This document shows positions 50,517 to 60,526 of a DNA stretch of 64,000 nt, piece by piece. This stretch comes from Candidatus Schneewindia gallinarum (lineage in GTDB: Bacteria; Bacillota; Clostridia; Oscillospirales; Ruminococcaceae): assembly GCA_904420175.1 (NCBI GenBank), contig CAJFUF010000029.1:1-64000 (forward strand), given 5' to 3'. Every line of letters begins with the position of its first letter. The first letter of the stretch is position 1. A model generated the notes under the pieces. The model did not search any database and was not told the origin of the DNA. It saw only the letters and a list, made by a program, of their open reading frames with translations. A program made the position numbers and the translations under genes.

Positions 50517-52982
50517 ATGTATACAGAGGGATCAAAAGTTATCAATGTGGACCTTGAAAAAGAGATGAAGAAGTCTTTCCTCGACTACTCCATGTCCGTC
50601 ATTGTCTCCCGTGCGCTGCCCGATGTGCGGGACGGCCTGAAACCGGTCCACAGAAGAATCCTGTACACGCTGTATGAAAACGGCATCACACCGGACAAGC
50701 CGTACAGAAAATGTGCGGACACGGTGGGAAGCGTGCTGGGCCGGTACCATCCCCACGGCGACGCCGCCGTGTACGACGCACTGGTGCGTCTGGCGCAGGA
50801 CTTCTCCCTGCGGTATCCGCTGATTGACGGACACGGAAACTTCGGCTCCGTCGACGGGGACCCGCCCGCCGCCTACCGTTATACCGAGGCGAAGATGAGC
50901 AAAATCTCGGTGGAGATGCTGACGGACATTGAAAAGGAGACGGTGGACTTCGGCCCCAACTATGACGACCGCTTAAAGGAGCCCAAGGTCCTCCCCTCCC
51001 GGTTCCCGAACCTTTTGGTCAACGGCTGCACCGGCATTGCGGTGGGCATGGCCACCAACATCCCCCCCCACAACCTGAGGGAGGTCATCGACGCGGTCTG
51101 CCTGCTAATTGACAATCCGGAGGCGGACATGGCGGAGATCATGCAGCATATCGAGGGGCCCGACTTCCCTACCGGCGGCATTATCATGGGCCGCAGCGGC
51201 ATCCGTGCCGCCTACGCCACCGGCCGCGGACGCATTACCCTTCGGGGCCGTGCGGAAATTGTGGAGGAAAAAAACCGCTTTAAAATTATTGTGACAGAGC
51301 TTCCCTACATGGTCAACAAGGCGCGGCTGGTGGAAAGCATCGCCGACCTTGTCAAGGAGAAGCGCATTGAAGGCATTTCCGATTTGCGGGACGAGTCGGA
51401 CCGCGACGGCATGCGCATGGTCATTGAACTGAAACGGGACGCCAACCCGCAGGTGGTGCTGAACCAGCTGTACTCCTACAGCCAGCTGCAGGAGACGGTG
51501 GGCGTCATTATGCTGGCGCTGGATCACGGCATCCCCAAGGTCATGAACCTGAAGGACATGCTGACGAAATATCTGGACTTCCAGTGCGAGGTGGTCATCC
51601 GCCGGACAGAGTACGACCTGAGAAAGGCGAAGGAGCGCGCCCATATTTTAGAGGGTCTGAAAATCGCCATTGACAACATCGACGAAGTCATTAAAATCTG
51701 CCGGGAGAGCAAGACCATTGCCGAGCAGAAGCAGAACCTGATTGAGCGCTTCGAACTCAGCGAGCCGCAGGCCGCCGCCATCGTCGCCATGCGGCTGGCC
51801 CAGCTGGCCGGCCTCGAGATGGACAAAATCATCCACGAGTACAACGCCATCATGGAGAAGATCGCCGATTTGGAGGACATCCTTGCCAACCACAGCCGGG
51901 TGCTGTCCATTGTCAAGGAGGAGATTTCCGTGCTGAGGGACAAGTACGGGGACGAGCGGCGCACCGAAATCCAGACCGTGAGCGGCGAAGTGGATATCGA
52001 GGATTTAATCCCTGTTGAGGAGTGTGTCCTGGCCCTGACCCACCGCGGCTATATCAAACGCCAGGCCATCGACGCATACAAAACGCAAAAGCGCGGCGGA
52101 CGCGGCGTGACCGGTATCGCCACAAGGGAGGAGGACTTTGCAGAGGAACTGTTTGTCTGCTCCACCCACGACTATGTACTGTTCTTCACCTCCCGCGGCA
52201 GGGTGCTGCGGCTGAAGGGGTACGAGGTGCCGCAGGGCGGCCGTACCTCCAAGGGAACCAACATCGTCAACCTTCTGCCCATTGAGGCGGGGGAAAAGGT
52301 CCTGACCATGATCCGGATTCCCGAATTCAGGGAGGATCAGCACCTTGTATTCGTCACGAAAAACGGCATCATTAAACGGACGCCGCTGATGGACTACAAC
52401 ACAGCACGCAAAAACGGCGTCATCGCCCTCCGGGTGGATGAGGATGACGAACTGCGCTGGGTACGCCTGACGGACGGAAACAGCGACCTGATTGTGGGAA
52501 CGAAAAACGGCGTCGCCATCCGCTTCCAGGAAAGCGACGTGCGCCTTATGGGCAGGACGGCCCGGGGCGTCAAAGCCATCACCCTGCGGGATGGTGACGA
52601 GGTGGTGGGCATGTCCCGCGTCCGGGATAACGCCCTGCTGTTGACGGTAACCGACAAGGGACAGGGCCGCAGAACCGACCCGGCGGAGTACCGCCTGCAG
52701 TCCCGCGGAGGCCTCGGCATTAAAAACTACCCCGTTGGGGAAGAAAAGGGCCTGGTGGCCGGCATTAAAATGGTGGATGAGGACGACGACGTGATTATGA
52801 TTACCACCGACGGAATCATCATCCGCATACCGGTGGCCGACATCTCCGTCCAGTCCCGGTACGCCGGCGGTGTACGCGTCATGCGCGTGGACGAAGGGGA
52901 GCGTATCGTCACCCTTGCCCGGGCGCCCAAAATGGAAGAGCCTGCAGAGCAGACGGAGGAAGAACCGTCCACAGAGGAATAA
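50517..52982 (+). CDS. gyrA: DNA gyrase subunit A
   Basis: An 821-residue gyrase breakage-reunion subunit. The winged-helix region and catalytic Tyr lie in [16 protein letters not shown]. The C-terminal beta-pinwheel contains the GyrA box QKRGGRG, which separates it from topoisomerase IV. With the ATG at 50517 (AGGTGA upstream, preferred over GTG 50508) the quinolone region reads [10 protein letters not shown]. Residue 83, equivalent to E. coli Ser83, is therefore Ala, while Asp87 is kept. A strong terminator follows. Confidence 0.98.
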   Translation: MYTEGSKVINVDLEKEMKKSFLDYSMSVIVSRALPDVRDGLKPVHRRILYTLYENGITPDKPYRKCADTVGSVLGRYHPHGDAAVYDALVRLAQDFSLRYPLIDGHGNFGSVDGDPPAAYRYTEAKMSKISVEMLTDIEKETVDFGPNYDDRLKEPKVLPSRFPNLLVNGCTGIAVGMATNIPPHNLREVIDAVCLLIDNPEADMAEIMQHIEGPDFPTGGIIMGRSGIRAAYATGRGRITLRGRAEIVEEKNRFKIIVTELPYMVNKARLVESIADLVKEKRIEGISDLRDESDRDGMRMVIELKRDANPQVVLNQLYSYSQLQETVGVIMLALDHGIPKVMNLKDMLTKYLDFQCEVVIRRTEYDLRKAKERAHILEGLKIAIDNIDEVIKICRESKTIAEQKQNLIERFELSEPQAAAIVAMRLAQLAGLEMDKIIHEYNAIMEKIADLEDILANHSRVLSIVKEEISVLRDKYGDERRTEIQTVSGEVDIEDLIPVEECVLALTHRGYIKRQAIDAYKTQKRGGRGVTGIATREEDFAEELFVCSTHDYVLFFTSRGRVLRLKGYEVPQGGRTSKGTNIVNLLPIEAGEKVLTMIRIPEFREDQHLVFVTKNGIIKRTPLMDYNTARKNGVIALRVDEDDELRWVRLTDGNSDLIVGTKNGVAIRFQESDVRLMGRTARGVKAITLRDGDEVVGMSRVRDNALLLTVTDKGQGRRTDPAEYRLQSRGGLGIKNYPVGEEKGLVAGIKMVDEDDDVIMITTDGIIIRIPVADISVQSRYAGGVRVMRVDEGERIVTLARAPKMEEPAEQTEEEPSTEE

Positions 52983-52987
52983 AAAAA

Positions 52988-53025
52988 GGGAAAAAGCGCC
53001 ATGCTGTTAGCATGGCGCTTTTTTG
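52988..53025 (+). terminator. Terminator of the gyrase unit
   Basis: AAAAAGCGCCATGCT and AGCATGGCGCTTTTT pair around GTT, followed by T and GTG. This is a classic intrinsic terminator. Confidence 0.93.
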
Positions 53026-53063
53026 TGTAGCAGCCGTAAACTCTTTGTGAACATTTTAAAAAC

Positions 53064-53093
53064 TTGTTGTTTTTATACTTAATATATGATAAT
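53064..53093 (+). promoter_or_regulatory. Possible promoter of the SGNH hydrolase gene
   Basis: TTGTTG (53064-53069) and GATAAT (53088-53093) are separated by 18 bases in AT-rich DNA. CAGGAGG precedes the ATG at 53133. Confidence 0.45.
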
Positions 53094-53132
53094 ATAGTTT
53101 TCGATACTAGATAATACTTCAGGAGGTAGCTT

Positions 53133-53819
53133 ATGGGCGGCATTGCAGAAATTTACGGCGATTCCATCATGAAGGGCGTGTTTTTTGACAGTCTGGCCGG
53201 AAAGTACCGAACGTTGCCCGGCACCCTGTTCGAGCGGTTTGCGGAAAAGTTCGGCCTGCAAATTAAAAACCGGTCCCGGTTCGGCTGCACCATCAGCAAG
53301 GGCGCGCGGATGCTGGACAATGCCCTGCAAAAACCGGAGCCGCGGGATTTCCTTCTGATGGAGTACGGCGGGAACGACTGCGACTTCAACTGGAAGGAGG
53401 TGGCGGAACAGCCCACGGCACAGCACAACCCCCACACGCCGCCGGCCGCTTTTGAGCAGGCGTACCGCGGCATGGTGGAACGGGTAAAGGCCATGGGAAC
53501 GCGTCCGGTGGCCATGTCCCTTCCCCCGATTGATGCGGAGAAATATTTTCAGTGGATCACCCGGGACGGCCTCAGCAAGGACCGGATTTTGCAGTGGCTG
53601 GGGGATGTGCAGATGATCTACCGCTTTCAGGAGCTGTATTCCGGTATCATCACCCGGATTGCCTATGAGATGGACTGCCTGTTTGTGGATGTGCGCAGTG
53701 CGTTTTTGGACAAACATAACTACAAGCAACTGCTGTGTGAGGACGGCATCCATCCAAACGAAGCAGGACATGAGCTGATTTACGCCGCCTTCAGCCAAAA
53801 GGCGGCAGCCGTGCTGTAA
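53133..53819 (+). CDS. SGNH/GDSL-family hydrolase
   Basis: A 228-residue esterase-like protein. Block I GDSIM supplies the nucleophilic Ser, block II lies near SRFGCTISKG, block III MEYGGNDCDFNW carries the Asn, and block V DGIHPNEAGHELI contains the Asp-His pair. It has no signal peptide, so it acts in the cytoplasm or on an intracellular ester. Substrates of this family range from lipids to acetylated sugars. It is a single-gene unit with its own promoter and terminator. Confidence 0.87.
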   Translation: MGGIAEIYGDSIMKGVFFDSLAGKYRTLPGTLFERFAEKFGLQIKNRSRFGCTISKGARMLDNALQKPEPRDFLLMEYGGNDCDFNWKEVAEQPTAQHNPHTPPAAFEQAYRGMVERVKAMGTRPVAMSLPPIDAEKYFQWITRDGLSKDRILQWLGDVQMIYRFQELYSGIITRIAYEMDCLFVDVRSAFLDKHNYKQLLCEDGIHPNEAGHELIYAAFSQKAAAVL

Positions 53820-53823
53820 ACAA

Positions 53824-53862
53824 GGGAAAGGGGGCGGAACCTGGGTTCCGGCCCCTTTTTAG
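53824..53862 (+). terminator. Terminator of the SGNH hydrolase gene
   Basis: AAAGGGGGCGGAACC and GGTTCCGGCCCCTTT pair with one internal mismatch around TG, followed by TT. Confidence 0.85.
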
Positions 53863-53939
53863 CGTAAAAGATGGAAAAACCGCATAGGATGGAACAGAGA
53901 AAGCGGCCGGTGGACCGCCGGGAAAGAGGAGGAATTTCC

Positions 53940-55220
53940 ATGCTCATCCATGTGGTCAAGCAAGGGGATACCCTGTGGAAGCTGTCACGGCGCTACGGCG
54001 TCTCGGTAGAGCGGTTAACCAGCGACAACGGCATTGCCGATCCGCGCAGGCTGATGATTGGGCAGGCGCTGGCGGTGCTTCAGCCCGCCCAGGTGTACAC
54101 GGTGCGGCGCGGGGACACAGTGGACAGTATTGCAAGGCGGTTTGGCCTTGCCCCGATTGAACTGATACAAAACAACCCGGATCTTGCCGTAACAGGCGTC
54201 CTGCGTCCAGGGCGGACGCTGAGCATCCGCTTTGAGGGGGAAAAACGCCGGACCATCACCATAAACGGGTATGCCTATCCCCATGTGCAGCGCGCAGTGC
54301 TGGCCTATGCCCTGCCCTTTATGACCTATGTGACCATTTTCGGCTACGGCTTTACCCTGCAGGGCGAGCTGATTCCCACGGAGGATCAGCCCATCATCGA
54401 CCTTGCGGCGCGGTTCCAGGCGGCGCCGGTGATGCTGCTTAGCTCCATAACAGAGGACGGCACCTTTGACAGCGGCAAGGCCTCCGCGCTGTTTGAAAAC
54501 CCGGCGCTGCAGGAAAAAGTACTGGATGAGGTGCTGGCCGTCATGCTGTCCAAGGGCTATGTGGGTTTGGACATCGACTTCGAGTACATCCGGCCGGAGG
54601 ACACGCAGGGGTATCTTGACTTTATCAGCCTTGCGGCGGAAAAGCTGAACCCCTACGGCTTTTTCATCAACACCGACCTTGCGCCCAAGACCAGCGCCGT
54701 GCAGCGCGGCCTGCTGTATGAGGCGCACGACTATGCCCAGGTGGGTTCCCGCAGCGACACAGTGCTGCTAATGACGTACGAGTGGGGGCACACGGGAGGT
54801 CCGCCCATGGCGGTGGCTCCGCTGGACATGGTGCGGCAGGTGGTGGAATATGCCGTCAGTGAAATCCCGGCCAAAAAAATTATGTTGGGGCTGCCAAACT
54901 ACGGTTATGTCTGGCGGCTGCCGTTTGAGCGGGGCGTGACGCTGGCCGCCTCCATCGGCAACCAGTATGCGGTGACGCTGGCCGCACGGCACGGGGCGGA
55001 GATCCAGTTTGACAACGAGGCGGCCTCCCCCTTCTTCCGCTATTACAGCGGCGGAAAGGAGCATGTGGCATGGTTTGAGGATGTGCGCAGTATCAGCGCA
55101 AAGTTTGAGCTGATTGACGCGTACGACCTGCTGGGAGGAAGCTACTGGAACCTGATGCGCCCGTTTAACCAGAATTTTGCATTTTTAAGCGGCAATTATC
55201 AAATCAGAAAAGTGCAGTAA
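53940..55220 (+). CDS. LysM and GH18 domain protein, spore-cortex YaaH/SleL-like
   Basis: A 426-residue protein. Two LysM repeats (HVVKQGDTLWKLSRRYGVSVERL and YTVRRGDTVDSIARRFGLAPIEL) bind peptidoglycan. The C-terminal GH18 barrel has GLDIDFEYIRPED, matching the catalytic DxxDxDxE core with its Glu. Relatives are YaaH and SleL, N-acetylglucosaminidases that degrade spore cortex during germination. No signal peptide is present, as in those spore coat proteins. The ATG at 53940 follows AGAGGAGG. The track start at 53871 has no site and begins within the terminator region. Confidence 0.9.
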   Translation: MLIHVVKQGDTLWKLSRRYGVSVERLTSDNGIADPRRLMIGQALAVLQPAQVYTVRRGDTVDSIARRFGLAPIELIQNNPDLAVTGVLRPGRTLSIRFEGEKRRTITINGYAYPHVQRAVLAYALPFMTYVTIFGYGFTLQGELIPTEDQPIIDLAARFQAAPVMLLSSITEDGTFDSGKASALFENPALQEKVLDEVLAVMLSKGYVGLDIDFEYIRPEDTQGYLDFISLAAEKLNPYGFFINTDLAPKTSAVQRGLLYEAHDYAQVGSRSDTVLLMTYEWGHTGGPPMAVAPLDMVRQVVEYAVSEIPAKKIMLGLPNYGYVWRLPFERGVTLAASIGNQYAVTLAARHGAEIQFDNEAASPFFRYYSGGKEHVAWFEDVRSISAKFELIDAYDLLGGSYWNLMRPFNQNFAFLSGNYQIRKVQ

Positions 55221-55248
55221 AAAAAGAGCCCTCTTTTTTGCAGGGCAC
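55219..55248 (-). terminator. Terminator downstream of the NUDIX gene
   Basis: On the minus strand GCCCT-GCAAAAAAG-AGGGC is followed by TCTTTTTTT. It can end the NUDIX transcript and may also weakly stop the convergent GH18 gene. The remaining gap to 55409 shows no gene. Confidence 0.6.
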
Positions 55249-55409
55249 AGCTTTAAGAAACCGGCCGGAAAGGGCGCCTGCATGCCGCCCTGCCCGGTTG
55301 GTTTCCTGTTTCGCCGTCCTTTTTCAAGCAGGCTCTTTTCCACAGGGGGTGCCACAGAATGCGGTGCCCTCCTTTTTTGTTTTCCCTCGGGACGCGGATC
55401 CCGGCCCCG

Positions 55410-55976
55410 TCAGCCTTCCAGCCCGCCGGGCTGAAGCTGGCCGCACCGCTTTAAGGCCGCGACCTTCAGCACCAGGGCAATGGTTTTCCCGTCCCTTATT
55501 TCTCCGGACAGCGCCATGTCCACCGCCTTGTCAAGGGGGATGCGCTCCACGCTTAAAAACTCGTCCTCATCCAGGTGCTGCCCCACTTTTGTAAGGTCCG
55601 AGGCGAAGTAAAGATAGATGACCTCCTCCAGATAGGCGCTGGAGGGGATGAATTCGCCCAGGGAAAAATAGACGCCCGCACGGTAACCGGTCTCCTCTAT
55701 CAGTTCGCGGAAGCCGCAGGCGGAGGGGTCCTCCCCTTTGTTGATTTTTCCGGCCGGAAGCTCCAGCAAAACCTGCCGGTGGGGGTAGCGGTACTGCCGG
55801 ACGAACAGCAGGTTCTCCCTCTCATCCAGCGCGGCAACGCACACGCCGCCGGAGTGCTCCACCACCTCCCTGGTGGCGCTGGCGCCGTTGGGCAGCTCCA
55901 CCGTGTCCACCCTGAGCCCCAAGATTTTCCCGTCGTATACCTGCCTGGAAGAAAGCGTTTTTTCCGTAAGTTCCAC
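55410..55976 (-). CDS. NUDIX hydrolase, ADP-ribose pyrophosphatase-like
   Basis: A 188-residue protein. The Nudix box GKINKGEDPSACGFRELIEETGY fits Gx5Ex7REUxEExGU completely. The flanking LPNGASATREVVEHSGGVCVAAL and RQYRYPHRQVLLELPAGKI match ADP-ribose pyrophosphatases (NudF/YqkG), which split ADP-ribose to AMP and ribose-5-phosphate. It starts three bases after the end of the GH13 gene and is probably co-transcribed. In NAD turnover it would generate ribose-5-phosphate. Confidence 0.9.
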   Translation of the reverse strand: MELTEKTLSSRQVYDGKILGLRVDTVELPNGASATREVVEHSGGVCVAALDERENLLFVRQYRYPHRQVLLELPAGKINKGEDPSACGFRELIEETGYRAGVYFSLGEFIPSSAYLEEVIYLYFASDLTKVGQHLDEDEFLSVERIPLDKAVDMALSGEIRDGKTIALVLKVAALKRCGQLQPGGLEG

Positions 55977-55979
55977 TGT

Positions 55980-57845
55980 TTAATCCTCCTTCTTATTTCC
56001 GGCCCTTACAAGGCCCAGGTCTCCCGGTTCCACCCATAAGAAGCCGTCCCCGGCGCTTCCCATAAGCACTTCGCCGCCGTCAAACGTCTCACCCAGGGGC
56101 AGGCCCATGCGGTGCCCGGTGGGGTTGCACAGCACCAGCAGGGCGCTTTCCCCGTCCCTGCGCTCAAAGGCGAAGCAACCGTCCGCGACGCTGACGGTGT
56201 GGAAACTGCCGGTTTTTAAGCAGGGCGTCTGATGCCGGATCCGGGACAGGGTCTTAATAAACGAAAGCAGCTCCGTGTCCTGCCTGTCCCAGGTGAAGCA
56301 ACCCCGGTTGAAGGGGTCCCGGTATCCCTGCATGCCGATTTCATCCCCGTAGTAGATACAGGGCACACCCGGCAGGAAGAAAAGCAGGCCGTAGGCCAGT
56401 TTCAGCAGCCGTTTTCCCCTGGCGTACTGCTCGGGCGACAGGTCGTGCCCGGCCTGCTGCTCCCGCGGGGCATAAAACAGGTCGTCCCCTGCAAGACGGG
56501 TGATGGCCCGCTCAACATCGTGGGTGGACAGGAAGTTCATCAGCACGTCCACCGTGGGCTTCGGATAATTTTGCAGGATGGTCAGCAGCGTCTGTTCCAG
56601 CTGCAGCGGGCTTCCCCCGGTGAGGTAGTCCAGCACCGCGTTTTTGAAGGGGTAGTTCATCACGCTGTCCAGCTGCCTGCCCAGCAGATAGGGCCGCCGC
56701 GCGCCGTAGCTGACCTTGGTGGACGCGTCCTCCCACACCTCGCCCAGAATCAGCGCATCGGGAAAGGCGGATTTAACCGAGTCGTGCAGGGCGTACAGAA
56801 AGCTGTCCGGCAGCTCGTCCGCCACATCCAGACGGAATCCAGCCGCACCGCGCTGCAGCCACTGCCGTGCAATGCCCTGCGGCCCGGTGATGTAGCTCTG
56901 GTATTCCGGATTGTCCTCATGAAGCTCCGGCAGGGTGTCGATACCCCACCAGCATTTGTAACGGTCGGGATACTGCTCAAACTGGTACCAGCTGCGGTAG
57001 GGGCTGTTCCAGTCGCGGCAGGCGCCTGTGTGCTCCCCATAGCGGCCCTGCTTGTTAAAGTACACGCTGTCATCCCCCGTGTGGCTGAACACCCCGTCAA
57101 GAAGGATGGAGATGCCGTGTTTTTTGGCCTGCGCCGCCAGGTGTTCGAACTCCTCATTGGTGCCAAGCAGGGGATCCACCCGCTCGTAGCTGGCGGTGTT
57201 GTACCGGTGGTTGGAATGCGCTTCAAAAATGGGGTTGAGGTACAGGCAGGTCACGCCCAGCTCCTGCAAATAGGGCAGCTTTTCCTCAATGCCTGCAAGG
57301 TCGCCGCAGAAATAGTCGTTGTTGCGGATTTTCCCCTGTGCGTCCGGCTGCCATACCGGCATGCCGCCCCAGTTGTCCCGCAGCACCCGGTCCGCCGGGA
57401 CATCCTGTTTGGGCCTGCCGCTGCGGTAAAACCGGTCGGGGAAAATCTGATACATCACGCCGCCCTTGAGGAAGTCCGGGGTACGGTACTCCTTCGCGTA
57501 GACTGTCAGCTGGTAGGGGGGCAGGCTGTCGCCCACCTCCCCCTGGAAACGGGCGCCCTGCTTGACAGGGACCGCCTGGCCGTAGCAGTTCGTCCCCTCG
57601 AATGAGTAGTAGCAGATGCCCGGATCCTGAAGCGGCAGCGACAGGCGGAAGGTGTCAAAGCCGTCCTCCCTGCCGCACAGGGTCATGGGGAACCGCTCGG
57701 TCCGGCCGTCCCGCTCCAGCAGCAGCGCCGCCCGCAGCACGGAGAAGTGCTGGGGAAACCGCAGCCGGAACCGGACAGGCTCCCCTGTGCTTGCAGCGCC
57801 GAACGGGGTTTTGTAAAAGGGGTCCAATGGATTAAAAAAGGACAT
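55980..57845 (-). CDS. Glycoside hydrolase family 13 (neopullulanase/cyclomaltodextrinase-like)
   Basis: A 621-residue alpha-glucan hydrolase. An N-terminal beta domain (RFRLRFPQHFSVLRAAL) is followed by the catalytic barrel: FEAHSNHRYNTASY, GFRLDVADELPD with the nucleophile Asp, ILGEVWEDAS with the acid/base Glu and FLSTHDVERA with the third Asp. No signal peptide, so intracellular. It would trim glycogen or maltodextrins and supply glycogen phosphorylase, encoded just upstream. The ATG at 57845 is chosen over the TTG at 57863 because CGAGGTG precedes it. Its ribosome binding site lies in the tail of the glgP terminator. Confidence 0.92.
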   Translation of the reverse strand: MSFFNPLDPFYKTPFGAASTGEPVRFRLRFPQHFSVLRAALLLERDGRTERFPMTLCGREDGFDTFRLSLPLQDPGICYYSFEGTNCYGQAVPVKQGARFQGEVGDSLPPYQLTVYAKEYRTPDFLKGGVMYQIFPDRFYRSGRPKQDVPADRVLRDNWGGMPVWQPDAQGKIRNNDYFCGDLAGIEEKLPYLQELGVTCLYLNPIFEAHSNHRYNTASYERVDPLLGTNEEFEHLAAQAKKHGISILLDGVFSHTGDDSVYFNKQGRYGEHTGACRDWNSPYRSWYQFEQYPDRYKCWWGIDTLPELHEDNPEYQSYITGPQGIARQWLQRGAAGFRLDVADELPDSFLYALHDSVKSAFPDALILGEVWEDASTKVSYGARRPYLLGRQLDSVMNYPFKNAVLDYLTGGSPLQLEQTLLTILQNYPKPTVDVLMNFLSTHDVERAITRLAGDDLFYAPREQQAGHDLSPEQYARGKRLLKLAYGLLFFLPGVPCIYYGDEIGMQGYRDPFNRGCFTWDRQDTELLSFIKTLSRIRHQTPCLKTGSFHTVSVADGCFAFERRDGESALLVLCNPTGHRMGLPLGETFDGGEVLMGSAGDGFLWVEPGDLGLVRAGNKKED

Positions 57846-57861
57846 AAAACACCTCGAAAAC

Positions 57862-57893
57862 AAAAGTATGAGCAGGGCTGCCCCTGCTCATAC
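57862..57893 (-). terminator. Terminator between glgP and the GH13 gene
   Basis: On the minus strand GTATGAGCAGGG and CCCTGCTCATAC pair over 12 bases around GCAG, followed by TTTTGTTTT. The T-tract runs straight into the ribosome binding site of the next gene, so GH13 depends on read-through or a promoter not seen. Confidence 0.85.
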
Positions 57894-57920
57894 CGGAATG
57901 GTTTACTCTGTCAGCCGCCG

Positions 57921-60329
57921 TTACTTCAGGGGCTTGATGTGCCAGATATTCTCCGCATACTGGGCGATGGCCCGGTCTGCGGCAAACACGCCCGCCTTGC
58001 AGGTGTTGATGAAGGATTTTTTGGCAAAGCCGTATGGATCCTCATACAGGGTGCCGACCTTCTGCTGCGCCTTGCGGTAGCTGTCGAAGTCCGCCAGCAC
58101 CATAAACGGGTCGTTGTAAAGCAGGCCGCCCGTAATGTCGGAGAAATTGTTGCCCATAATGCCGCTGGACAACATATCCACGCTCTGTTTAAGAACCGGG
58201 TCCGCGTTGTACCAGTCCTTCGGCGAATAGCCCTTGGCCTTCAGCGCCACCACATCCTCGTTGCGCATGCCGAACAGGACAATGTTGTCGTCCCCCACCT
58301 CGTTGTGGATTTCCACATTGGCACCGTCCAGCGTGCCGAGGGTCACCGCACCGTTAAGCATCAGCTTCATGTTACCGGTGCCGGACGCCTCCGTCCCTGC
58401 AAGGGAGATCTGCTCGCTGATGTCGGCGGCAGGCATGAGGATTTCGGACAGGGTCACCCGGTAATCCTCAAGATAGATGACCTTCAGCTTGCCCTTCATG
58501 GCGGGGTCGCTGTCAATCAGCTTGGCAATGGACCAGATGAGGCGGATAATCTGCTTTGCAATGTAGTAGCCGGGCGCCGCCTTCGCCGCGAAAATAAAGG
58601 TGCGCGGGGTGAAAGGGGCGTTGGGGTTTTCCTTGATGTAGTTATACAGGCTCAGGATGTGCAGGGCGTTCAGGTGCTGGCGCTTGTACTCGTGCATGCG
58701 CTTGACCTGCACATCGTAGATGGAGTCGGGATTCAGCTCCTGCCCGGTGGTGTCCTTTACGAATTTGTTGAAGCGCAGCTTGTTATCCCGCTTGATGGCG
58801 CGCACCTCGTCCAGTACGGCCCGATCATCCTGGTACTTCAGGCCCTTTTCCAGCAGCATGGCGTCCTTGCTGACGTCGCCGCCGGACAGCCTGCACATCA
58901 GGTTGTACAGCCCCGGGTTGCCCGCCTGCAGCCACCGGCGGTAGGCGATGCCGTTTGTCACGTTGGTGAACTTTTCCGGGTTCAGGGTGTAGAAATCGTG
59001 GAACACCGTGTCCTTAAGAATCTGGCTGTGCAGTGAGGAGACACCGTTGACGCTGTGGCTGCCGTGGACGGACAGGTTTGCCATCTTCACCTTTCCACCG
59101 GAGATAATGGCCATCCGCTCCACCTTGTCCTCCGGCGTGCCGATCCGGCGCAGGTCCTCCACAAAGCGGCGGTTGATTTCACAGATGATCTGGTAAATAC
59201 GCGGCAGCAGCGTGCGCACCAGGTTTTCGTCCCAGGTCTCCAGCGCCTCCTTCATCACCGTGTGGTTGGTGTAGGCAAAGGTGGCCTTGGTAATCTCCCA
59301 CGCACGCTCCCACGAGAAGCCGCACTCATCCAGCAGGATGCGCATGGTCTCCGCAATGCCGAGGGCGGGATGGGTGTCGTTGATGTGGATGGCGACCTTG
59401 TCGCTTAAGTTTTCCAGCGTGGCATAGCTTTTCAAATGCCTGCGCACAATGTCGTTGATGGTGGCGGAAACAAGGAAGTACTGCTGGCGCAGCCGCAGCT
59501 CCTTCCCTTCCGGATGGTTGTCGTTGGGGTACAGCACCTTGCTGATAGCCGTCAGCTTGGCAATCTCCCCCTCGGCAGCCTGGTAATTGCCGCTGTTGAA
59601 GGCGACCATGTCGAATTTGGGGGACACGGCCTTGAACAGCCGCAGGGTGCTGACCGCCTCGCTGTCATAGCCGGAAATCAGCATGTCGCAGGGCATGGCC
59701 GTCACAGTCTGGTAATCGGTATGGACAATAAAGGGCGATCCATCCTTCCAGTTCTCGGTAATTTTTCCGCCGAAACGGATCTCCACCGCGTCGGTGGGCT
59801 TCTCCTGAAGCCACACATCGCCGTGGTTGTAAATCCAGTCGTCGGGCAGCTCGGTCTGCCAGCCGTCCTCCAGCTTCTGGCGGAAGATGCCGTATTCGTA
59901 GCAGATAGAGTAGCCCCGCGCCGCATACTGGCCGGTGGCCAGCGCGTCGAGGAAGCAGGCCGCAAGCCGGCCCAGCCCCCCGTTGCCGATGCCCGCGTCC
60001 GGCTCAAGCTGGAACACATCCTCCAGCTGAAGGCCGCTTTCCTCCACAATCTCCTTCACCGTGTCGTACACGCCGAGATTGTACAGGTTGTTGCGCAAAG
60101 AGCGGCCAATAAGGAACTCCATGCAGATGTAGTACACCCGCTTGCTCTGCTCCGCCTTGATTTTTTTGGAGAAGCGCATTTTTTTGCTGCTCATCAGCTC
60201 CTCCAGCATGGCGCACAGCACGCGGTACATCTCCTCCGGGGAGGCGTTTTTCAGATCGGTATCGTACAGGGTTGCCAATTTATAGGAAAGGATGCCCGAC
60301 AGATTCTTTTTGGAAAGGTCAATGGACAT
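57921..60329 (-). CDS. glgP: Glycogen/maltodextrin phosphorylase
   Basis: An 802-residue phosphorylase of GT family 35 that releases glucose-1-phosphate from alpha-1,4-glucan ends. GNGGLGRLAACFLDALAT, ALGIAETMRILLDECG and EASGTGNMKLMLNGAVTLGTLDGANVEI are present, the last with the PLP-binding Lys. Length is typical. The ATG at 60329 follows AAGGTGGTGATTGAT and is preferred to GTG 60341. Its promoter is TTGCGG-17-TATAAT upstream. Confidence 0.97.
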   Translation of the reverse strand: MSIDLSKKNLSGILSYKLATLYDTDLKNASPEEMYRVLCAMLEELMSSKKMRFSKKIKAEQSKRVYYICMEFLIGRSLRNNLYNLGVYDTVKEIVEESGLQLEDVFQLEPDAGIGNGGLGRLAACFLDALATGQYAARGYSICYEYGIFRQKLEDGWQTELPDDWIYNHGDVWLQEKPTDAVEIRFGGKITENWKDGSPFIVHTDYQTVTAMPCDMLISGYDSEAVSTLRLFKAVSPKFDMVAFNSGNYQAAEGEIAKLTAISKVLYPNDNHPEGKELRLRQQYFLVSATINDIVRRHLKSYATLENLSDKVAIHINDTHPALGIAETMRILLDECGFSWERAWEITKATFAYTNHTVMKEALETWDENLVRTLLPRIYQIICEINRRFVEDLRRIGTPEDKVERMAIISGGKVKMANLSVHGSHSVNGVSSLHSQILKDTVFHDFYTLNPEKFTNVTNGIAYRRWLQAGNPGLYNLMCRLSGGDVSKDAMLLEKGLKYQDDRAVLDEVRAIKRDNKLRFNKFVKDTTGQELNPDSIYDVQVKRMHEYKRQHLNALHILSLYNYIKENPNAPFTPRTFIFAAKAAPGYYIAKQIIRLIWSIAKLIDSDPAMKGKLKVIYLEDYRVTLSEILMPAADISEQISLAGTEASGTGNMKLMLNGAVTLGTLDGANVEIHNEVGDDNIVLFGMRNEDVVALKAKGYSPKDWYNADPVLKQSVDMLSSGIMGNNFSDITGGLLYNDPFMVLADFDSYRKAQQKVGTLYEDPYGFAKKSFINTCKAGVFAADRAIAQYAENIWHIKPLK

Positions 60330-60370
60330 ATCAATCACCACCTTAAGTATTTAGGGGTAGAACTTGTAAT

Positions 60371-60399
60371 ATTATACCGTAAAACGGCCCTTACCGCAA
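60371..60399 (-). promoter_or_regulatory. Promoter of glgP
   Basis: TTGCGG (60394-60399) and TATAAT (60371-60376) are spaced by 17 bases on the minus strand. Confidence 0.75.
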
Positions 60400-60462
60400 G
60401 TAAAATGAAAGGATTCAGCCAAATACGGCGTCCCAGAATGCAAGTTTCCCTGAAACTTTTGC

Positions 60463-60491
60463 TTTATTCTGCGTGTGGAGTGTATTATAAT
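60463..60491 (+). promoter_or_regulatory. Promoter of zapA
   Basis: TTTATT (60463-60468) and TATAAT (60486-60491) are 17 bases apart. An alternative pairing is TTGCTT with TATTAT. GGAGG precedes the ATG. Confidence 0.55.
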
Positions 60492-60526
60492 AAGAAAAAC
60501 AATCGAATTTTGCAGTGGAGGACGGC

